The translations under genes were made by a program, and so were the position numbers. This document shows, one piece after another, positions 6,137 through 10,653 of a DNA stretch of 10,653 nucleotides; the first letter of the stretch is position 1; each line of letters begins with the position of its first letter. The DNA lies in assembly GCA_905236325.1 (NCBI GenBank), contig CAJOPJ010000238.1:1-10653 (forward strand). The letters are read 5' to 3'. This stretch comes from an uncultured Selenomonadaceae bacterium. Its GTDB lineage: Bacteria > Bacillota > Negativicutes > Selenomonadales > Selenomonadaceae. The notes under the pieces are model-generated. The model was not told the origin of the DNA. It worked only from the letters and a program-made list of their open reading frames with translations, and ran no database searches.

Positions 6137-7216
6137 ATGAAAAAAAATTTGCGTGGAGGATTTACCACAGGCGCAGCAGCGGCAGCAGGTGTCAAAGCTG
6201 CGCTAATTTTTTTGACTGAAAAAAAAATTCCGCACGAAGTAAAAATTATTGCGCTGGACGGAACAATTTTAAAAATTCCAATAAAAAATTTAATTTGCAA
6301 AGATGATAAAATAGTAAGTGAAGTTATAAAAAATTCCGGCGACGATCCTGATATTACAAATGGCGCGTCAATTTTTACTGCAGTAAAAAAAATTTCCGGC
6401 AATGAAATAATTTTTCGCGCAGGAGTTGGAGTTGGAAAAATTACAAAACCAGGCTTGCAAATACCGGTCGGCGAACCTGCAATAAATCCCGGTCCACGCA
6501 AATTGATAAAAAATGTTGCGGCGGAATTTAAAATTTTTGGTCTTGAAGTTGAAATTTCAATTCCGGCAGGCGTTGAACTTGCAAAAAAAACTTTAAATCC
6601 GATTTTGGGCGTTGAAGGCGGAATTTCAATAATTGGTTCGACAGGAGTTTTGCGTCCAATGTCTGAAGATGCTTTTAAAAATTCATTAGTGCCGCAAATT
6701 GAAGTTGCAAAAGCCGCCGGTTGCAAATTTTTAATTTTTGTTCCAGGAAAAATTGGCGAAAATATAGCAAAAAAAATTTGCCTGCCTGAAAATGCAATCG
6801 TGCAGACAAGTAATTTTATTGGATTTATGTTGGAGGCGGCGGCAGAAAAAAATTTTTCGCAAATAATTCTGTGCGGACATATCGGCAAGCTGATTAAAGT
6901 TGCGGCAGGAATTTTTCACACGCACAACCGCGTTGCCGATGCAAGACTTGAAACTTTGGCTGCTTATTCTGCGGCGGAAGGTTTAAATTCAATTGAAGTG
7001 CAAAAAATTTTAAATTGCGCGACAACTGAGGAAGCAACTGAAATAATTTCTGCAAATAATTTTGAGCGTGTTTATAAAAAAATTGCCGAACGCGCAAGTT
7101 TTCGCGCTGAAAGATATATTTTCGGCAAAATAAAAATCGGCACAATTTTAGTCGATTATGCCGGAAATATTTTAGGTTGTGATGATTTTGCGAAAAAATT
7201 TTTAATTTCAAAATAA
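6137..7216 (+). CDS. cbiD: Cobalt-precorrin-5B (C1)-methyltransferase
   Basis: CbiD, 359 residues, acts in anaerobic (early cobalt) cobalamin synthesis. It methylates C1 of cobalt-precorrin-5B using S-adenosylmethionine. The N-terminal signature LRGGFTTGAAAAAGVKAA (5-22) is the family's R-xGxTTGxCAA block, with Ala in place of the frequent Cys. GDDPDITNGA (68-77), GVGVGKITKPGLQIPVGEPAINPGPR and GSTGVLRPMS follow in the expected order. The C-terminus is KIGTILVDYAGNILGCDDF. GCAGGTG (6125-6131) precedes ATG 6137. It lies 37 bases after rmlB with no terminator or obvious promoter between them, so read-through from the rml operon is likely. No other cbi/cob gene is present. A degenerate copy of its last codons lies just downstream. 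Confidence 0.95.
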   Translation: MKKNLRGGFTTGAAAAAGVKAALIFLTEKKIPHEVKIIALDGTILKIPIKNLICKDDKIVSEVIKNSGDDPDITNGASIFTAVKKISGNEIIFRAGVGVGKITKPGLQIPVGEPAINPGPRKLIKNVAAEFKIFGLEVEISIPAGVELAKKTLNPILGVEGGISIIGSTGVLRPMSEDAFKNSLVPQIEVAKAAGCKFLIFVPGKIGENIAKKICLPENAIVQTSNFIGFMLEAAAEKNFSQIILCGHIGKLIKVAAGIFHTHNRVADARLETLAAYSAAEGLNSIEVQKILNCATTEEATEIISANNFERVYKKIAERASFRAERYIFGKIKIGTILVDYAGNILGCDDFAKKFLISK

Positions 7217-7225
7217 AAATTCTGC

Positions 7226-7262
7226 AAAAAAAAATCGGCACAATTTTAATCAATTATGCCGA
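7226..7262 (-). terminator. Terminator of the O-antigen ligase gene
   Basis: Arms CGGCACAATT (7236-7245) and AATTATGCCG (7252-7261) pair with a single C-A mismatch around a six-base loop. On the minus strand the stem runs into a 9-T tract (complement of nine A, 7226-7234) after one A, giving a textbook intrinsic terminator about 26 bases past the stop of the leftward gene. On the plus strand the stem is followed only by AAAATATTTT, so it would be weak for cbiD. Confidence 0.7.
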
Positions 7263-7290
7263 AAATATTTTGTTGAAAAAATTTAATTTA
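7231..7290 (+). repeat. Degenerate copy of the cbiD 3' end
   Basis: Positions 7231-7271 match cbiD 7133-7173 at 38 of 41 bases, an offset of 98 bases; all three differences are G in the gene and A in the copy. Past that, the copy keeps GTTG plus AAAAAATTTAATTT-like sequence but lacks about 16 bases of the gene. Translated, the copy reads KIGTILINYAENIL against KIGTILVDYAGNIL in CbiD. It begins 14 bases after the cbiD stop and reaches the stop codon of the convergent gene. Confidence 0.85.
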
Positions 7291-8472
7291 GCGACTTCTA
7301 CAAAAAGCCAAACAAAGTCCGAAAGTCAGCCATAAAATTTTTCCTGTCATTGAAGTTTCAAAATTAAATTCAGTAAAGCCGTGAAGTAATAAGCCCCAAA
7401 ATGCGCTGAAAAAAATTAAATACGCCAAATTTTTTTCACGAACAAAACCAAGTAAACAAAATTTAGTTAAACAAAAAATCAGCATGATAAATGCAAAAAA
7501 ACCGACTGCGCCATCTTCAGCCAAAATGTGAATAAAATTATTGTGCGCGTGATTTAAATCGCGTTCCTTAGCTTGCGGCGAAATATATTTATTTTGATAA
7601 GCATTTGTATATTGACCATAGCCGATACCAAAAATTGGATGGTCGGTGAACATTTTCCAAGCACTTTGCCACATCAAAAGTCGTTCAGAATTTGCTTGCA
7701 TATTTAAATCAGTAATTGTTGCCGCACGATTTGAAAGCGCAGGAGTTAATAAAAAAATTCCGCCGACAATTGAAAGTGAAATTAAAATTGCGCAAAAATA
7801 TTTTAATTTTTTTTCTGCGTAAATTAAAATCACAATTGGAACTACAATTGCAGTTGCAAGCCATGCGCCGCGTGTTCCTGTCAAAAGTAGCGCAAAAATT
7901 CCAATTAAAACTGAAATCAGCGCAAAAAATTTTTTTCGATTTTTTAAGTGCAGGAAAAATAAAATATAAATTGGCACAAACATTGCAAGTATACTGCCTT
8001 GAATCATTGGCGAAGAAATTCCGCCGAATCGCCAAACAGGTTCAGATAATCTTGGCAATGCTTGAATTATGACAGACAAATTGCTTAAAAAAATTCCGGC
8101 AAAAAAAATTTCTGCAAGTCGGAGTATTTTTTTGCGTTCAAATGGAATCAGTGCGACAGGAAAAATTATTGACATATGCAAGACATATCGTTCAAAAAAT
8201 TTTTTTACGCCATAAGCCACGTCGCTTGAAGTCAATGCAGAAATAAAAATTGCGCACCACAAAAATAAAATCGCTCCAAAAATTTTTTTATAATTTTTGA
8301 AGTCTAAATCTGTACGCTTGTAAAAAATTCTGAATATAAAGGCAATCAATGATAACGCCAAAAAAATATTTCCTGCTGCTTTTGAAAGTGGCAAAGTAAA
8401 TGCAAATGCACCAAGAAAATAAAATAAAAATTTTTCAATTTTTTTAACTTTGGAATCAAGATTATTTTCCAA
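7288..8472 (-). CDS. O-antigen ligase / polymerase (Wzy_C family) membrane protein
   Basis: A 394-residue polytopic inner-membrane protein with roughly ten or more hydrophobic segments. It is typical of the O-antigen ligase (WaaL)/Wzy_C family, which transfers or polymerises undecaprenyl-linked glycans on the periplasmic face. Family marks are LLLTGTRGAWLA mid-protein and a large loop with ERLLMWQSAWKMFTDHPIFGIGYGQY. HAHNNFIHILAEDGAVGFFAF then carries the key H-x-H-N pattern. The start is chosen as TTG 8472: GAGGTG (complement of 8479-8484) stands six bases before it. An upstream ATG at 8520 would overlap the promoter -35 box and lie before the predicted transcript start. It is convergent with cbiD and divergent from hemC. 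Ligase versus polymerase cannot be decided here. With the rml genes it supports lipopolysaccharide or a similar surface glycan. Confidence 0.88.
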   Translation of the reverse strand: MENNLDSKVKKIEKFLFYFLGAFAFTLPLSKAAGNIFLALSLIAFIFRIFYKRTDLDFKNYKKIFGAILFLWCAIFISALTSSDVAYGVKKFFERYVLHMSIIFPVALIPFERKKILRLAEIFFAGIFLSNLSVIIQALPRLSEPVWRFGGISSPMIQGSILAMFVPIYILFFLHLKNRKKFFALISVLIGIFALLLTGTRGAWLATAIVVPIVILIYAEKKLKYFCAILISLSIVGGIFLLTPALSNRAATITDLNMQANSERLLMWQSAWKMFTDHPIFGIGYGQYTNAYQNKYISPQAKERDLNHAHNNFIHILAEDGAVGFFAFIMLIFCLTKFCLLGFVREKNLAYLIFFSAFWGLLLHGFTEFNFETSMTGKILWLTFGLCLAFCRSR

Positions 8473-8491
8473 AACATTCACCTCAAGCCAA

Positions 8492-8520
8492 ATTATATCA
8501 GTCAAAAAGCAAGTTTGCAA
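8492..8520 (-). promoter_or_regulatory. Promoter of the O-antigen ligase gene
   Basis: On the minus strand, TTGCAA (8515-8520), 17 bases, then a perfect TATAAT (8492-8497). The start of transcription would fall near 8485, right at the GAGGTG ribosome binding site, so the leader is very short. Its -35 box is the same six bases as that of the divergent hemC promoter. Confidence 0.6.
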
Positions 8521-8544
8521 TTAACTTTCACGCTGTGTTAAAAT
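8515..8544 (+). promoter_or_regulatory. Promoter of hemC
   Basis: TTGCAA (8515-8520), an 18-base spacer and TAAAAT (8539-8544), 28 bases before the hemC ATG. TTGCAA is its own reverse complement, so it also acts as the -35 box of the leftward promoter. Confidence 0.55.
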
Positions 8545-8572
8545 TCAACGCAGAAATGAGGATTGAGAATTT

Positions 8573-9475
8573 ATGAAATTAAAAATCGGAACGCGCAGCA
8601 GTAAATTAGCAATTTGGCAAGCAGAATTTGTTGCGCAAAAACTTCAGCAAAAAAATTTTGAAGTCGAACTGATAAAAATTCAAACAACCGGCGACAAAAT
8701 TTTGGACGCGCCACTTGCAAAAATTGGTGGCAAAGGTCTTTTCACGAAGGAAATTGAAAATTATCTTGCAGAAAAAAAAATTGATTTGGCAGTTCACAGC
8801 CTAAAAGATGTTCCAACTGAATTGCCGAAAAATTTTAAAATTGCAGCAATTACAAAGCGCGAAATGCCATTTGACGCATTTGTTGCAAAAAATTTTTCTG
8901 CGCTTGAAAATTTGCCTGAAAATGCAGTTGTCGGAACTTCAAGCCTTAGACGCGCCGCACAAATTTTAAAAATTCGCCCGGATTTGCAAATAAAAAATCT
9001 GCGCGGAAATGTCGAAACGCGATTGAAAAAATTGGACGCAGGGGACTTCGACGCAATAATTTTGGCTCAAGCAGGTCTTGAAAGACTTGGTTACACTTCG
9101 CGCATAAAAAAAATTTTGACTGAAATAATTCCTGCCGGTGGACAAGGCGCACTTGCAATTGAAATTCGCAGCGACGACAATAAAACTTTCAACGCAGTTA
9201 ATTTTTTAAATGATTCCGAAACTTGCGACGCTGTTAAAGTTGAGCGCGATTTTCTGCAAAAAATTGGCGGCAGTTGTCAAATACCTGTCGGAATTTTTAC
9301 GCAAGTTGCAAATAAAAAAATTTCTGCGCATGCAATTATTTCATCGCCGGACGGAAAAAATTTTGTTGAGGAAAAAATTGAAACTTCAATTGATAATTTA
9401 AAAAATTTCGGCGCAAATTTTGCTGAAAATTTACTTAACAAAGGCGGCAGAGAAATTTTGTCAAAAATTTTATAA
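8573..9475 (+). CDS. hemC: Hydroxymethylbilane synthase (porphobilinogen deaminase)
   Basis: HemC, 300 residues, the usual length. It links four porphobilinogen units into hydroxymethylbilane in the cytosol, upstream of both haem and cobalamin. IGTRSSKLAIWQA (5-17) opens the protein. GGKGLFTKEIE (52-62) and VHSLKDVP (74-81) follow, with catalytic Asp79. GTSSLRRAAQ (121-130) and LRGNVETRL (143-151) bind the growing chain. GGSCQIPVG (232-240) carries Cys235, which holds the dipyrromethane cofactor. GAGGA (8558-8562) precedes ATG 8573. It has its own predicted promoter and is not followed by hemA, hemD or hemB here; the next gene is asd with a separate promoter. It may feed the cobalamin route that includes cbiD. 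Confidence 0.97.
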   Translation: MKLKIGTRSSKLAIWQAEFVAQKLQQKNFEVELIKIQTTGDKILDAPLAKIGGKGLFTKEIENYLAEKKIDLAVHSLKDVPTELPKNFKIAAITKREMPFDAFVAKNFSALENLPENAVVGTSSLRRAAQILKIRPDLQIKNLRGNVETRLKKLDAGDFDAIILAQAGLERLGYTSRIKKILTEIIPAGGQGALAIEIRSDDNKTFNAVNFLNDSETCDAVKVERDFLQKIGGSCQIPVGIFTQVANKKISAHAIISSPDGKNFVEEKIETSIDNLKNFGANFAENLLNKGGREILSKIL

Positions 9476-9478
9476 ATA

Positions 9479-9507
9479 TTGATAAACACAACGCAAAATG
9501 ATATTAT
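9479..9507 (+). promoter_or_regulatory. Promoter of asd (and folB)
   Basis: TTGATA (9479-9484), a 17-base spacer and TATTAT (9502-9507), just after the hemC stop. A transcript starting near 9514 would include GGAGG (9525-9529). It would exclude an in-frame upstream ATG at 9498, supporting ATG 9537 as the asd start. Confidence 0.55.
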
Positions 9508-9536
9508 TCAGCGAAAAATTTTTTGGAGGTTTTAGA

Positions 9537-10571
9537 ATGAAAAAATTTAACACAGCAATTGTCGGCGCAACAGGCGCAGTCGGCGCAGAATTTTTAAAAT
9601 TGATTGAGGAGCGCAACTTTCCTTTCGCAAATTTAAAATTACTTGCATCGTCGCGCAGTGCAGGTAAAAAAATAAATTTCATGGGCAAAGATTACACTGT
9701 TGAAGAAACTACAGAAAATTCTTTTGAAAATGTTGACATTGCACTTTTTGCCGGCGGCTCAGCAAGTAAAATTTTTGCACCAGCAGCAGTAAAAGCCGGC
9801 GCAATTTGCATTGACAATTCAAGCACCTTCCGCATGGATAAAAATGTTCCGCTTGTCGTGCCTGAAGTTAATCCGCAAGCAATTTCAAAACACAAAGGCA
9901 TAATCGCAAATCCAAATTGTTCAACAATTATTATGGTTATGGCGCTCAAACCTTTGTATGAAATTTCAAAAATTAAACGCATTGTTGTTTCAACTTATCA
10001 AGCAGTCAGCGGCGCAGGTCGTGAAGGCATGGAGGAACTAAAAAATCAGCTTGACGCGCTGGCAAATAATCAGCCAATCGAAGCAAAAATTTTGCCTGTT
10101 TCAAAACTCGACAAACACTATCAAATTGCATCTAACGCCTTGCCGCAAATTGATATTTTTTTGGAAAATGACTACACTAAAGAAGAAATGAAAATGATTG
10201 ATGAAACTAAAAAAATTATGGAAGATGATGATTTAAAAATTACTGCAACAACTGTGCGTATTCCGGTTTTCAGAAGTCATGCTGAATCAGTCAATGTTGA
10301 ATTTTTTGATGAAGTTACTGCTGAAGCTGCAAAATCTGCTCTGGAAAAATTTCCCGGCGTAATTGTTAAAGATAATCCGCAAGAAATGCTCTATCCACAG
10401 CCACTGGAAACTTCAGGAAAAAATGATGTTGAAGTCGGCAGAATCCGCAAAGATTTTTCTGTTGAACATGGCTTAAATTTCTGGGTCTGTGGCGATCAAA
10501 TTCGCAAAGGCGCAGCACTCAATGCACTTCAAATTGCAGAATATTTGATTGAACATTGGAAGGAAAAATAA
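9537..10571 (+). CDS. asd: Aspartate-semialdehyde dehydrogenase
   Basis: Asd, 344 residues, reduces aspartyl-phosphate to aspartate semialdehyde with NADPH in the cytosol. It leads to lysine, diaminopimelate, threonine and methionine. The nucleotide-binding motif GATGAVGAEF is at 10-19, with SSRSAG (38-43) contacting the cofactor phosphate. NSSTFRM is at 94-100, and ANPNCST (124-130) holds the nucleophile Cys128. QAVSGAGREGMEEL (155-168) is the family stretch. RIPVFRSHAESVNVE (241-255) carries substrate-binding Arg241 and catalytic His248. The start is ATG 9537, set by GGAGG seven bases upstream; this begins the protein right at the Rossmann fold. The length and the GAGREGMEEL stretch suit the Gram-positive-type enzyme. 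The next ATG follows the stop directly. Confidence 0.97.
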   Translation: MKKFNTAIVGATGAVGAEFLKLIEERNFPFANLKLLASSRSAGKKINFMGKDYTVEETTENSFENVDIALFAGGSASKIFAPAAVKAGAICIDNSSTFRMDKNVPLVVPEVNPQAISKHKGIIANPNCSTIIMVMALKPLYEISKIKRIVVSTYQAVSGAGREGMEELKNQLDALANNQPIEAKILPVSKLDKHYQIASNALPQIDIFLENDYTKEEMKMIDETKKIMEDDDLKITATTVRIPVFRSHAESVNVEFFDEVTAEAAKSALEKFPGVIVKDNPQEMLYPQPLETSGKNDVEVGRIRKDFSVEHGLNFWVCGDQIRKGAALNALQIAEYLIEHWKEK

Positions 10572-10653
10572 ATGCAAGATAAATTTATTTTGACAGGCAT
10601 TGAAATTTTCGGCTATCACGGCGATTTGCCTGAAGAAAGAAAACTCGGACAAA
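10572..10653 (+). CDS. folB: Dihydroneopterin aldolase, N-terminal part
   Basis: Only the first 27 codons are in the window. The residues DKFILTGIEIFGYHGDLP and then EERKLGQ match the FolB start, in which a GxxFYGYHGxxPEER stretch is characteristic. FolB cleaves 7,8-dihydroneopterin to 6-hydroxymethyl-dihydropterin in folate synthesis. The ATG directly follows the asd stop (TAAATG). GGAAGGA (10558-10564) inside the asd end is its ribosome binding site, so it is almost certainly co-transcribed and translationally linked with asd. The rest lies beyond the right edge; the call rests on a short segment. Confidence 0.85.
   Translation, partial: MQDKFILTGIEIFGYHGDLPEERKLGQ

Noticed and set aside
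6112..6888. A 258-codon minus-strand ORF opposite cbiD
   Set aside because: cbiD on the plus strand has clear family motifs throughout. The antisense frame is open because AT-rich codons such as AAA, ATT and AAT leave few stops on the other strand. It has low-complexity Ile/Phe/Pro/Ser content and no ribosome binding site that decides a start.
7716..8072. A Lys/Leu/Gln-rich plus-strand ORF opposite the O-antigen ligase gene
   Set aside because: Antisense of hydrophobic membrane-segment codons naturally gives Lys/Gln/Leu-rich frames. It is a shadow of the true gene.
4161..10571. Very frequent AAAATTTT-type palindromic words
   Set aside because: They are explained by Lys, Asn, Ile and Phe codons (AAA, AAT, ATT, TTT) in AT-rich genes. 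No regular spacing or single conserved longer motif is seen.

Overview
The window looks like an ordinary chromosomal stretch from an AT-rich, anaerobe-like bacterium that makes lipopolysaccharide. Shine-Dalgarno sites are strong and Firmicutes-like (GGAGG, AAGGAG). These sit beside dTDP-sugar genes, an O-antigen ligase-type membrane protein, and cobalamin and haem precursor genes. That combination fits the diderm Firmicutes (Negativicutes, Selenomonadales-like) best. This assignment is inferred from gene content and style, not from a marker gene.

Left part (1-1450): a minus-strand HI0933/YhiN-type flavoprotein, with its promoter on the right and a compound hairpin terminator on the left. Middle-left (about 1500-3200): a small islet read to the right. 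It carries a SnoaL-like (NTF2-fold) protein and a secreted PheC-like cyclohexadienyl dehydratase/solute-binding protein. Its base composition is visibly less AT-rich than the genes to its right. It also contains odd non-coding or decayed-looking stretches, and it ends in a clear intrinsic terminator.

Centre (3216-7216): a rightward operon with its own promoter, in the order rmlA, a small coiled-coil membrane protein, rmlC, rmlB, cbiD. The three rml enzymes convert glucose-1-phosphate to dTDP-4-dehydro-L-rhamnose. The final reductase, rmlD, is not in the window. cbiD follows rmlB after 37 bases and belongs to anaerobic cobalamin synthesis.

Right (7217-10653): a leftward O-antigen ligase/polymerase gene converges on cbiD. 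Its terminator hairpin is built from a degenerate second copy of the cbiD 3' end. It diverges from hemC (hydroxymethylbilane synthase), and the two predicted promoters share one palindromic TTGCAA -35 box. After hemC, asd (aspartate-semialdehyde dehydrogenase) has its own promoter and is followed without a gap by the start of folB, which is cut off by the window edge.

I found no CRISPR array, rRNA, tRNA, insertion sequence or phage module, and no obvious new multi-gene system. The most unusual signals are the cbiD tail copy reused as a terminator, the shared -35 element, the heptad-repeat membrane protein inside the rml operon, and the compositionally distinct islet.
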